18,503 nt of DNA from Euryarchaeota archaeon UBA125 (GTDB taxonomy: Archaea; Thermoplasmatota; Poseidoniia; Poseidoniales; Thalassarchaeaceae), in the NCBI GenBank assembly GCA_002502625.1, contig DAPV01000084.1:1-18503 (forward strand), in the 5' to 3' direction. Under the pieces are notes generated by a model. That model did no database searches and was not told the DNA's origin. It saw only the letters and a list, made by a program, of their open reading frames with translations. Shown piece by piece: positions 1-7,544 of this stretch (positions within the stretch are counted from its first letter, which is position 1; the number at the start of each line of letters is the position of its first letter). The position numbers and the translations under genes are program-made.

Positions 1-1208
1 ACATTGTTGCTTCCAATTGAATCTACGACAGTGATTCTAGCGCGGAATCTAGAATCGCCATTATTTTCAATAGTTTCTCCAGTTGAATCCCAAGTTGTAG
101 AGTAGGATTGAGTGGCGCCAACTGCTAATGTGTTCACTGAAGTAGAACCTAAAGAAGTCTCAGTAAGTCCATCAACCTTGAAAACTTCAATAGTACCGCC
201 ATCTGCATAAACATCAGCACCAATATTCTTGATTGAAAGTGTAAGATCAACTTGATCACCAGCTATAATTCCCGAATATCCATCACTACTTTCTGCAGTG
301 AAAGAATCTATTGCAATATCAATTGGTGGCAACATATCAGAATCAGTAGCAGAAAGTACGTTGTGACGGGCAGTACCTGTACTCCAATCGTCTTGTAGCC
401 AAGCAACTGATAGCATATTTGACATCCCACCGTTTACTGTAGAAACAGGTACAGTCCAAGAGTAACTTGTAGGTGTACTGGAAAGTGTCATAGAAATAGG
501 TCCACTGTTAGTACTATCTACTAACCATTTCTTCCAACAATGTCCTGCTTTGGAACCATCAGCATAAGGATATGAATTACAAGTATCTTCAGTAACAGCA
601 GCAATTACACGTACATCCGATGTTCCTCCTCCGCTGTATGAGGCTTCTACAGTAATTGTTGCATCAGTACCACTCTGAGTTTGAGAGATAACCATACTGT
701 AAGAATTAACAGTTGTATCCATATTGTTTGATTTTCCAGAAACGCCAGAGAAAAAGTCGTCATATGTCTTACCATTAGTCTGAGCACCACTCATAAAACA
801 GGCGGAATTGCTCTTTGCACAATCGCCGAAATAGGCTTGAGGCGCACTATTTGCACCATCTGAGGATAGATGACTAATTCGATTCATAGGCGCTACATCA
901 CCTGCTTGTGCAGTGTAAATATTACCATAGCTTGCTGGTAAATAGGAGATGTAAACAAATTCATCAGAATTAGCACTCTTCAAAGACTTCAAGTCAGGAC
1001 TAGCATAGCCATAACAAGGCGGACAATTTTGTCCTCCAATATACTCGGCTAAGACTACATGCCCAGGACTTGGAGCATCAAGAACGGTAGGCTCCTCAGC
1101 AAGTGGAATGATTTCTTCGGGTTCAGAGAGAGGATCTACGAAACTCCCCATTGACATAAGAACGATAAGTAATGTTAGGGCGGTTGAGCATACCATACGG
1201 TAAAGCAT
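1..1208 (-). CDS. Secreted thioredoxin-fold protein with CPPC motif (3' end outside window)
   Basis: This minus-strand frame stays open from an ATG at 1208 to the window edge (402 complete codons, C-terminus missing). The N-terminus has a short hydrophobic signal-like segment (residues 8-22, TALTLLIVLMSMGSF), followed by an acidic, proline-containing linker. Around residues 50-70 a strand leads into GGQNCPPCYGY, a CxxC site (C62, C65) placed as in thioredoxin-fold oxidoreductases. SAPQAYFG near residue 121 could be the cis-Pro loop. Further Cys residues occur near 130 and 137. From about residue 290 the sequence resembles a CARDB/Ig-like beta domain (VDLTLSIKNIG). The likely role is an extracytoplasmic thiol-disulfide or redox-active surface protein, but this is inferred and the substrate is unknown. 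The gene is divergent from trmI. TCTTATAC sits about 27 nt upstream of the ATG and supports this start over the in-frame ATG at 1196. Confidence 0.8.
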   Translation of the reverse strand, partial: MLYRMVCSTALTLLIVLMSMGSFVDPLSEPEEIIPLAEEPTVLDAPSPGHVVLAEYIGGQNCPPCYGYASPDLKSLKSANSDEFVYISYLPASYGNIYTAQAGDVAPMNRISHLSSDGANSAPQAYFGDCAKSNSACFMSGAQTNGKTYDDFFSGVSGKSNNMDTTVNSYSMVISQTQSGTDATITVEASYSGGGTSDVRVIAAVTEDTCNSYPYADGSKAGHCWKKWLVDSTNSGPISMTLSSTPTSYSWTVPVSTVNGGMSNMLSVAWLQDDWSTGTARHNVLSATDSDMLPPIDIAIDSFTAESSDGYSGIIAGDQVDLTLSIKNIGADVYADGGTIEVFKVDGLTETSLGSTSVNTLAVGATQSYSTTWDSTGETIENNGDSRFRARITVVDSIGSNN

Positions 1209-1230
1209 GATAATCCGAGTACAAAGACGT

Positions 1231-1238
1231 GTATAAGA
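1231..1238 (-). promoter_or_regulatory. TATA-box-like element of the thioredoxin-fold gene
   Basis: On the minus strand this reads TCTTATAC, centred 26.5 nt upstream of the ATG at 1208. That spacing fits an archaeal TATA box driving a leaderless or nearly leaderless transcript. No Shine-Dalgarno sequence is visible before the ATG. Confidence 0.5.
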
Positions 1239-1284
1239 GTTAGTCGATTAAGTTCAGATACAAAAATTTGATTTTTCATGAGGT

Positions 1285-1292
1285 TTGAAATG
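1285..1292 (+). promoter_or_regulatory. Putative promoter octamer TTGAAATG of trmI
   Basis: TTGAAATG is centred 26.5 nt before the trmI ATG at 1315. The identical octamer lies at the identical distance before metK. No Shine-Dalgarno is visible, so a leaderless transcript is likely. The sequence is a weak match to a classic TTTATA box, and its role rests on position and recurrence. Confidence 0.45.
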
Positions 1293-1314
1293 GAGACAGC
1301 ATTAGCCGAACAAT

Positions 1315-2118
1315 ATGACGGATGGGGAACTTATCGTTCTTAGAGAGACTGGGGGCCGTGTTTACGCCTTCTCAAGATCAGGAGGAGAACGACGAATTCG
1401 AGGTATAGGAAGAATTGACCCAGATAGAGAAATTGGGGACTTAAAAATAGGAAATTCTATCAAAATCGGAACTAAATCATTTACTCGTATGCCTCCTGGT
1501 TTACATGAACTCAGAGCTGCTATGAAAAGAAGAGCGCAGGTAATTACTCCAAAAGATGCTGGATTCATGATTGCATGGATGGGGATTGGACAAAATGATC
1601 GTGTTCTTGAAGCAGGGTTTGGTTCAGGTGGACTTGCGATGCATATTGCTAGAAGTTTAGGACCTGGAGGAACTTTGATCTCAATAGAACGTAGAGAAGA
1701 GCATGCGTCAGTAGGTGCTGAAAATATGTATCGATGTGCAGATGTATTTCCAGGGATGCCTACTTGGACACTGTTACAACGAGATATAGTTGGATCCTCT
1801 CCAGAAATTTCTGCACTGGTAGATGAATTAGATGCAGTGATATTAGATATGCCGGAACCATGGACTGCAATTCCAGAAATGGGTAAATTGCTTCGCCTTG
1901 GTGGAAGAGTTGCATGTTATTGCCCATCTCCTGATCAACTGGCGAAATCTTGGGCATCACTAGAACAATCAGGATTGACCGTTGAATGGGGTGGAGAATT
2001 GATGGAGAGAAGGTGGACTCTGACAAAAAGAGGAGGAGTTAGACCAGGTAATACGCCGATAGGCCATACAGCATTTCTTGTGATAGCAGTAAAAGCTCCT
2101 AATGACGAAGAAGAGTAA
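1315..2118 (+). CDS. trmI: tRNA (adenine-N1)-methyltransferase TrmI, archaeal type
   Basis: The 267-residue product matches archaeal TrmI, which uses SAM to methylate N1 of adenine in the T-loop of tRNA (A58, and in some archaea also A57). A small N-terminal beta domain (residues 1-60) precedes the Rossmann methyltransferase domain. Visible motifs are KRRAQVITPKDAG (71-83), where the family has its conserved entry to the catalytic domain; SAM motif I VLEAGFGSGG (97-106); the acidic SIERREEH (123-130); and DMPEPW (178-183), the family's D-x-P-x-P-W catalytic motif. The C-terminus shows the usual HTAFLVIAVK strand. An in-frame TAG at 1303 makes 1315 the first ATG. The TAA at 2116-2118 touches the stop codon of the convergent gene with no spacer. 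Substrate positions are taken from the family. Confidence 0.93.
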   Translation: MTDGELIVLRETGGRVYAFSRSGGERRIRGIGRIDPDREIGDLKIGNSIKIGTKSFTRMPPGLHELRAAMKRRAQVITPKDAGFMIAWMGIGQNDRVLEAGFGSGGLAMHIARSLGPGGTLISIERREEHASVGAENMYRCADVFPGMPTWTLLQRDIVGSSPEISALVDELDAVILDMPEPWTAIPEMGKLLRLGGRVACYCPSPDQLAKSWASLEQSGLTVEWGGELMERRWTLTKRGGVRPGNTPIGHTAFLVIAVKAPNDEEE

Positions 2119-5100
2119 CTATTCTACTACTCTGACTATCTCTGAACAAGATGGGCAACGGAATCTGAAGGGAGGTGTTTTGTCTTTAGGCAACTTGGAT
2201 CTAGTTGAACAAAACGGACAAATTGCTGAACCATCAGAACTTGCTCGAACTTCTCCCTCTGCAAGAGGATCCTCTTCTTCTTCCTCAGGTTCTGGTTCTT
2301 GAACTTCAGCTGCTTCAGTTGCTTCTAATTGAATTGCCTCGATTGAGGCGTTGGTACGCCTCATATTCCATCGTAGAGCCAAGACTGCTAACAATGCAAA
2401 CACATATCCACCAAACATCAAAGAAATACTGGTAGAATTGTTGATACTATGTCCAGTAGGCAATGAAATTCCTGCAGGGGGAACCGGGTCATCTTGGACA
2501 AATATCTGAATGGGGGCAATGGATACTGTTCCAGCACCATCATCTTCTGAGGCAGTAATTGTCAGGTCATAAAGGCCGGATTCTAATCCATTACTAGTTA
2601 ATGTCAGAGACATAGTGACTGCTTCACCAGGTGCGATATCATATGAAGGAAGAGTAGAACCTGTAGGCTGAACATTCCAAGTTTTGACGAGCCCCGAATT
2701 CAATCCTTTACCTGATAATATCAGGATTCCTTTCTTGTGAGAATTACCGGTATTTTCAACTCGAACTACCATTGTCAAACTTCCTTCTTTGTCAATTATT
2801 AATCCACCATCTTCGACCAATTCAATATCTAAAAGAAGTGCACCATTAACCCCTACCGATTCAATGAGAGTGACATCTGAAGACGAAGAAGAAGATACTG
2901 AGGGGAGATCTACTGGGCGAGCAAGTAATGTCACTTGATGTGAACCTGCAAGATTAGAGGAGGTTGAATCACAAGAAATCAATACTTCAATTGAAGAACC
3001 AGAAGGTACTATAATACTCGTAGCTGCCAACGCACAATCTAAACTACTCAATAGCTCTAATGCATATTCTCCGGAACTATCTGTTGGGTTGAAAATATAG
3101 CCAGAGAATGTGATTGTTTCTTCATGTTGTAAATTTACTACCGACGGAGAAAGAGTAACTTGAGGAGCTAATGAACCTTGAATGATATCAAGAGATTCAG
3201 TAGAATTGAAACTAGGGCCAGTTGTAGAATAAGCCATCAATGTCAAAATTCCAATTCCATCACCCTTGACTTGTACTTCAAAGGAAGTAGTGGATCCTGA
3301 ATCAAGAGAAAAAGCACTTTCTGAAAGTACTACTTGAACTCCTGATGGACTTTCACTGACTAAAATCTCAAAAACTCCTGCGGAGTTTCCAGTATTTGCA
3401 ATTGTGAAATCAACAGTACTCCACAAGGATGCTAATATCGACAATTGTGTTGAACCTGTACTCAAAGATGGAATCCCTCTTGGGGTAATAGAAATTGAGG
3501 CATTGATTGAATCAAAGGCCTCACCATCAATTGTAGATACTAATTCAAAATTCACTGGAGAATTTGTAGCAACTGCTGATTGTTCAGACTCAATTAAAAC
3601 AGAAATAGTCGTTATCTCACCTATTGTAAGAGAAATAGAACCATTGAGAGTACTCAGACTTACACCTGCAGGAACGGATGACCAGACTAAAGATGCATCA
3701 ACTGATTGAGTACCTTGATTTTCTACATCAAATGAAAAGGAAGTAGTAGAACCAGGTTCAATTGTAATTCCGTTAGTCTGAGGAGCAATAATTCGTAGAG
3801 AAGTCCAAGGAGATATATCCAAATCAATATGACCATAATTTGTTTCATTTCCATCAATAGATATCTGAACTCCGGTTAAATTCACAGAGAATGTAAGATT
3901 CATGGAAGAGAGACCTACGATTGAGATATCTGGATCCGCAGAAATTGAAACTGTCATTATTTTTGATGCACCTCGTTTTACTTCAGTATCTTGAATAGAA
4001 ATCGATAACCCATCAATAATGGATGAAGATGCGGAAACAGTAAGATCTTCGGTCCCTGTATTTGACAAAATTACGTCAACTGTTGATGACTGACCTGGTT
4101 CAATCATTGTAATATTAGAAGGCATTTCAATCACCATAGAAAGATACTCGCCGATTACAAAGGAATGTGTTAACACAGTAGTAGTATCTCCTTCAGCCTC
4201 ATGAATACTTAGAGAAAGGTGACAAATATCTCCTTCATGAGCCGAAGATAAGACATCCATTTCAAATAACCAAGAAAATGATGAATCGATAGATTCCACA
4301 CTATCTACCAAACAAGCACCAGTACTAGATATGCTTCCTGGAACAACAGAGGGAGAAATACCATCGGTACCAACATCGGTTATAGTAAGAGTAACGTTTC
4401 CTGAATTACCAGGGATCCATGTACTATCAGTTGAGAAATTAGATTCGAACAAATGAGTTCCATTCACATCTACTACCATTACTGTACTAACACTATTATT
4501 TCCTAATGCACTAGCAGCATGAAGTCTGAATCCATAAGGCCCTGGAGCAGCGTTATTAGGGATTTCAATACTTAGATTAACGAATATTGATGATCCAGAA
4601 GAAAGATTTCTCACAACTGGATCTTCCCAAGATACTGACCAACTAGATGCATCAAGACCCTGGCTAGGAACTGATCGAGGAATAGATGTCCCGCCTGAAG
4701 AGGAATTCTCCCAAGGGTATGATAGATGACTTGTCTCATTGAATACGGTGGCGGCAGCCGCTTGCTGTAATTCAAGTTTCAATGAATTTGAAAGAGAAAC
4801 AGAATCATTTGACCCCACTGGAGTTTCTCCAGTCAAAGTAGCATAAATTACACATGCTGCCAAATAACTTCCAGACAAAGAAGGATGGCTACCATCAGCA
4901 GAATATAGTCCATAGAAAGTTGAACTAGAAGAAATGGGATTTGAACCAGAATTTTGTATAGAATCGTGAATGTGTTTGAAGGCTAATCCAACAGGGGCAA
5001 TCCATACATCTCGACCTTGAACAGTCATGTTATCACGAAAATCGATATAACCGTCTTCAAGCCTATCTTGCATCATCGTGAAGTTGGAATAAATGGTCGG

Positions 5101-6165
5101 ATTAGTAACATCTCCATTTCTCCTACCCCATGTCATCATTAGAACTGATTCAGAAGATTCAGATTCAATTTCATTAGCCAATAAAATAGCTGCATCTTTA
5201 TCCTCAATCCAAGAAGTTGTGGTCCTATTTAACCCAGGAATTTGACTCTGATCTTGGAGGATAACATAATCCCAATTCAAATTCGGATTACGAAGAGTAC
5301 TGTTCCAAGAATGACCAGATAAATTCACGTTATTCCAATGATCATCGAATCGCATCGCCCCTCCAGTCAACGCTTCAGCATCAGTAACTCCCAAATCTTC
5401 CAGAATTGTATGTAGTGAATTTTGAGAAGTATAGCTATTACCATACATCAGTAAATTATTGATTGTAGTTGTATTACTCCCACCGGAGTTGTTTCCACCA
5501 CTGTTATTTCCTCCACTACTATTTCCGCCAGTATTATTCCCACTGCTATTGTTATTACCGGAGTTATTCGAACTATTTCCACTTGATTGATTAGCCCAAA
5601 AAGCTGCTATGTCTGGTTCTGAACCAACACTTAGCAATATAGTATCTTGAACTGAACCAAAATTAGAAATTTCAATGGGCAAGTTAATTGTAGAATTTAC
5701 TTCGGAATGAACTAAACCATTATTTCCGATTCCAGTAGCATCAATATCAGGCAAATACATTGCACCTACAGAAAGGTGAATCTCTACACTAGATGATGCC
5801 CCACTACGATTAACTACAATCAATTGTGTTCCTGATGCAGAAGATGACGGATTTCCATTCAATGAAATTACGATTTCAATCGAATCACTAGCATAAGGAA
5901 AGACTTGATTGATTGATGTTTGAGTTAAATTAACCGTCCACTGGGAACCAGCGGAAGAACTACCTAATGAAACTGTGAAATCATGGATTGAAGTATCATT
6001 ATTTTCAACTGTCAAAGTAACATTGGTTGATTGACCAGGAGTTAAAACGACTAAATCGCGATCAAGATCCAATAAAACTGACGAATCTGCAGATACAATG
6101 CCGACCAGTGGCCCACAAGAAGCCAACAAGAAAAGGACACAGGCTACAACTGAACCGCGACGCAT
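2119..6165 (-). CDS. Giant membrane-anchored surface protein: Ig-like repeats, inserted SGNH hydrolase domain, cytosolic zinc ribbon
   Basis: About 1348 residues from the ATG at 6165; a GTG at 6177 would add four. I prefer the ATG because TTCATATC is centred 26.5 nt upstream. MRRGSVVACVLFLLASC is a signal peptide, with probable cleavage after VSA near residue 26; LASC could instead be read as a lipobox. Beta-sandwich (COG1470/CARDB-like) domains follow. A Gly/Asn/Ser linker (192-234) leads into an SGNH domain related to DUF4886: YGNSYT with nucleophile candidate S244, WDYVILQDQS (298-307) and DGSHPS with D424/H427. Roughly seven more Ig-like repeats with many N-x-S/T sequons run to about 1224. 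One membrane helix (1245-1264) precedes an acidic Glu run and a zinc ribbon, CPFC (1316-1319) and CPSC (1337-1340). It is likely a cell-surface esterase/deacetylase or adhesin; substrate unknown. The stop abuts that of trmI. Confidence 0.88.
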   Translation of the reverse strand: MRRGSVVACVLFLLASCGPLVGIVSADSSVLLDLDRDLVVLTPGQSTNVTLTVENNDTSIHDFTVSLGSSSAGSQWTVNLTQTSINQVFPYASDSIEIVISLNGNPSSSASGTQLIVVNRSGASSSVEIHLSVGAMYLPDIDATGIGNNGLVHSEVNSTINLPIEISNFGSVQDTILLSVGSEPDIAAFWANQSSGNSSNNSGNNNSSGNNTGGNSSGGNNSGGNNSGGSNTTTINNLLMYGNSYTSQNSLHTILEDLGVTDAEALTGGAMRFDDHWNNVNLSGHSWNSTLRNPNLNWDYVILQDQSQIPGLNRTTTSWIEDKDAAILLANEIESESSESVLMMTWGRRNGDVTNPTIYSNFTMMQDRLEDGYIDFRDNMTVQGRDVWIAPVGLAFKHIHDSIQNSGSNPISSSSTFYGLYSADGSHPSLSGSYLAACVIYATLTGETPVGSNDSVSLSNSLKLELQQAAAATVFNETSHLSYPWENSSSGGTSIPRSVPSQGLDASSWSVSWEDPVVRNLSSGSSIFVNLSIEIPNNAAPGPYGFRLHAASALGNNSVSTVMVVDVNGTHLFESNFSTDSTWIPGNSGNVTLTITDVGTDGISPSVVPGSISSTGACLVDSVESIDSSFSWLFEMDVLSSAHEGDICHLSLSIHEAEGDTTTVLTHSFVIGEYLSMVIEMPSNITMIEPGQSSTVDVILSNTGTEDLTVSASSSIIDGLSISIQDTEVKRGASKIMTVSISADPDISIVGLSSMNLTFSVNLTGVQISIDGNETNYGHIDLDISPWTSLRIIAPQTNGITIEPGSTTSFSFDVENQGTQSVDASLVWSSVPAGVSLSTLNGSISLTIGEITTISVLIESEQSAVATNSPVNFELVSTIDGEAFDSINASISITPRGIPSLSTGSTQLSILASLWSTVDFTIANTGNSAGVFEILVSESPSGVQVVLSESAFSLDSGSTTSFEVQVKGDGIGILTLMAYSTTGPSFNSTESLDIIQGSLAPQVTLSPSVVNLQHEETITFSGYIFNPTDSSGEYALELLSSLDCALAATSIIVPSGSSIEVLISCDSTSSNLAGSHQVTLLARPVDLPSVSSSSSSDVTLIESVGVNGALLLDIELVEDGGLIIDKEGSLTMVVRVENTGNSHKKGILILSGKGLNSGLVKTWNVQPTGSTLPSYDIAPGEAVTMSLTLTSNGLESGLYDLTITASEDDGAGTVSIAPIQIFVQDDPVPPAGISLPTGHSINNSTSISLMFGGYVFALLAVLALRWNMRRTNASIEAIQLEATEAAEVQEPEPEEEEEDPLAEGEVRASSDGSAICPFCSTRSKLPKDKTPPFRFRCPSCSEIVRVVE
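5467..5589 (-). repeat. Low-complexity Asn/Gly/Ser-coding linker
   Basis: This stretch encodes degenerate units such as SGGNNSGGNNSGG and SGNNTGGNSSGG just before the SGNH domain. The codons for the same residues vary, so the DNA is only an imperfect tandem repeat. It probably encodes a flexible, possibly N-glycosylated spacer and could change length between strains. Confidence 0.8.
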
Positions 6166-6187
6166 TACCTGATGCACCGTTACCTTT

Positions 6188-6195
6188 GATATGAA
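6188..6195 (-). promoter_or_regulatory. TATA-like element of the SGNH surface-protein gene
   Basis: The minus strand reads TTCATATC centred 26.5 nt upstream of the ATG at 6165. It favours that ATG over the GTG at 6177, which has only GC-rich sequence at the equivalent position. Confidence 0.4.
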
Positions 6196-6204
6196 GCCCT
6201 CGCG

Positions 6205-6216
6205 AAAATGAGAAAA
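6205..6216 (-). terminator. Possible T-tract terminator after metK
   Basis: Read on the minus strand this contains two T4 tracts, beginning 13 nt after the metK TGA (6229-6231) and before the next gene's promoter box. Archaeal intrinsic termination uses such T-rich stretches without a required hairpin. The tracts are short, so this is a weak call. Confidence 0.35.
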
Positions 6217-6228
6217 GACGAGTGTGAT

Positions 6229-7479
6229 TCACAATTGAGCATTGAATATAGCAATAATATTCTCATCTAACCTTTCCCAAGTGAATTGAGATGAGTCTTT
6301 TGGAACTCTACCGAAGTGGCCTCCGGAAGCGGTAGCGGAATAAATCGGGGCTTTTAATCGGAGATTAAGGATAATATGTCCTGGACGAAAATCAAAATTT
6401 TCACTTACAAGAGATGAAATCTGCTCGTCAGGTATTAGACCTGTTCCAAAAGTATCAACTCGGACACTAACCGGCTTCGGTACTCCAATTGCATAAGCTA
6501 ATTGAATTTCACATTCCCGAGAAAGTCCAGAAGCTACAACATGTTTAGCAGCCCATCTAGAAGCATAGGCTGCAGAACGGTCTACCTTAGAAGGATCTTT
6601 TCCAGAAAATGCACCTCCACCATGTCTACCTCTTCCTCCGTATGTATCGACTATAATTTTCCTACCTGTAAGACCGGCATCAGCGTAAGGACCTCCAGGA
6701 TCTGCAAATCGTCCTGTTCCATTTACTACAATTTCAGTATCTGCAGTGATTAACGAGGCTGGAACTATTGGAGCAATAACGTGTTCCATAATCTGATTTT
6801 TTATCCAATCCTGTTCTTCTTCTTCAGAACTAAAATCAGCAAGCATGTCCTTATGTTGAGTAGCAATTACAATATTAGTTGCACAAACGATTGATCCATT
6901 GTCATCGTGTAACAGAGTCACTTGAGATTTTGCATCTGGTCGTGCCCAATCAATTGTACCATCTTCTCTACATTTCCTATATTGACGAGTTAATGCCTGA
7001 GCAAGAGCAATTGCAAGAGGCATCCAACGACCTTGATGGCCTTCAAATGATTCAGTTTCATCACAAGCATATCCAAACATCAATCCTTGATCACCAGCAC
7101 CCTGAGAATCAATTTCTTGAACTACTCCTCGATTAATATGGGCAGATTGACGAGTAATTAACTCGATTACTTCACAAGTCTCTTCAGAGCGAGCATCCAT
7201 TCCAATTTCATGACTAATATAACCAATATTCGCAGCCGCATCTCTCGCAACCTGTACAAAATCAGGATTTTCGACACCTTCTGCTAGAGTAACTTCACCA
7301 CCAAGAACGATGAATGCTTTGTCCTCTCTCCCCTTAACTAGAGTTTCAACCGCGACCTTTGCATTCGGGTCAACAGATAAGCATGCATCAAGAATTGAAT
7401 CCGATATTGCATCACATAATTTGTCAGGATGGCCAGAAGCCACCGATTCAGATGTAAACAACCACCCGCCTTCGCTCAT
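6229..7479 (-). CDS. metK: S-adenosylmethionine synthetase, bacterial-type MetK
   Basis: The product makes S-adenosylmethionine from methionine and ATP, releasing phosphate and pyrophosphate. The 416-residue protein matches the bacterial/eukaryotic MAT family in all three parts: TSESVASGHPDK with the GHPDK methionine/ATP site (16-20), GAGDQGLMFGYA (127-138), RPDAKSQVT (180-188), and the glycine-rich phosphate-binding stretch GGGAFSGKDPSKVDRSAAYA (287-306). It is somewhat longer than the ~384-residue E. coli enzyme; part of the extra length lies around residues 51-70 and 208-226. Most archaea instead have a divergent archaeal MAT, so the type is noteworthy. The gene lies 65 nt downstream of the CmoB-like methyltransferase gene, separated by T tracts. 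It has its own promoter-like octamer (TTGAAATG) and is probably transcribed separately. Confidence 0.96.
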   Translation of the reverse strand: MSEGGWLFTSESVASGHPDKLCDAISDSILDACLSVDPNAKVAVETLVKGREDKAFIVLGGEVTLAEGVENPDFVQVARDAAANIGYISHEIGMDARSEETCEVIELITRQSAHINRGVVQEIDSQGAGDQGLMFGYACDETESFEGHQGRWMPLAIALAQALTRQYRKCREDGTIDWARPDAKSQVTLLHDDNGSIVCATNIVIATQHKDMLADFSSEEEEQDWIKNQIMEHVIAPIVPASLITADTEIVVNGTGRFADPGGPYADAGLTGRKIIVDTYGGRGRHGGGAFSGKDPSKVDRSAAYASRWAAKHVVASGLSRECEIQLAYAIGVPKPVSVRVDTFGTGLIPDEQISSLVSENFDFRPGHIILNLRLKAPIYSATASGGHFGRVPKDSSQFTWERLDENIIAIFNAQL

Positions 7480-7501
7480 GAAGCACGCGACTTAGCAATA
7501 G

Positions 7502-7509
7502 CATTTCAA
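7502..7509 (-). promoter_or_regulatory. Putative promoter octamer TTGAAATG of metK
   Basis: The minus strand reads TTGAAATG centred 26.5 nt upstream of the metK ATG at 7479. Octamer and spacing are identical to those before trmI. It lies downstream of the T6 tracts ending the previous gene, which fits an independent transcription unit. Confidence 0.45.
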
Positions 7510-7521
7510 TCGTATGCTTGT

Positions 7522-7539
7522 AAAAAATCAATGAAAAAA
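7522..7539 (-). terminator. Twin T6-tract archaeal terminator after the CmoB-like gene
   Basis: On the minus strand, two runs of six T (7539-7534 and 7527-7522) lie 6 to 23 nt beyond the TGA at 7545-7547. There is no obvious stem-loop. Oligo-T tracts are the core archaeal intrinsic termination signal, so the methyltransferase transcript probably ends here, before the metK promoter. Confidence 0.6.
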
Positions 7540-7544
7540 GAATT

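Noticed and set aside
1290..1343. 17-codon upstream reading frame (METALAEQ...) overlapping the trmI start out of frame
   Set aside because: Its ATG overlaps the putative promoter octamer, it lacks a ribosome-binding site, and it would not be transcribed if trmI is leaderless.
2263..2276. Perfect 14-bp palindrome AAGAGGATCCTCTT near a C/T-rich run
   Set aside because: It lies within codons for the acidic stretch of the surface protein (DPLAEG region), has no loop for an RNA hairpin, and is best explained by Glu/Asp codon use.
3404..3709. A 101-codon plus-strand open frame opposite the surface-protein gene, and similar antisense frames across the window
   Set aside because: They lie wholly antisense to strongly supported genes, have no domain signatures, and look like chance openings in repetitive Ser/Thr-rich coding sequence.
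5440..5600. Repetitive DNA considered as a CRISPR or VNTR array
   Set aside because: There are no uniform repeats and spacers. The units are degenerate codons for an Asn/Gly/Ser linker inside an open frame.
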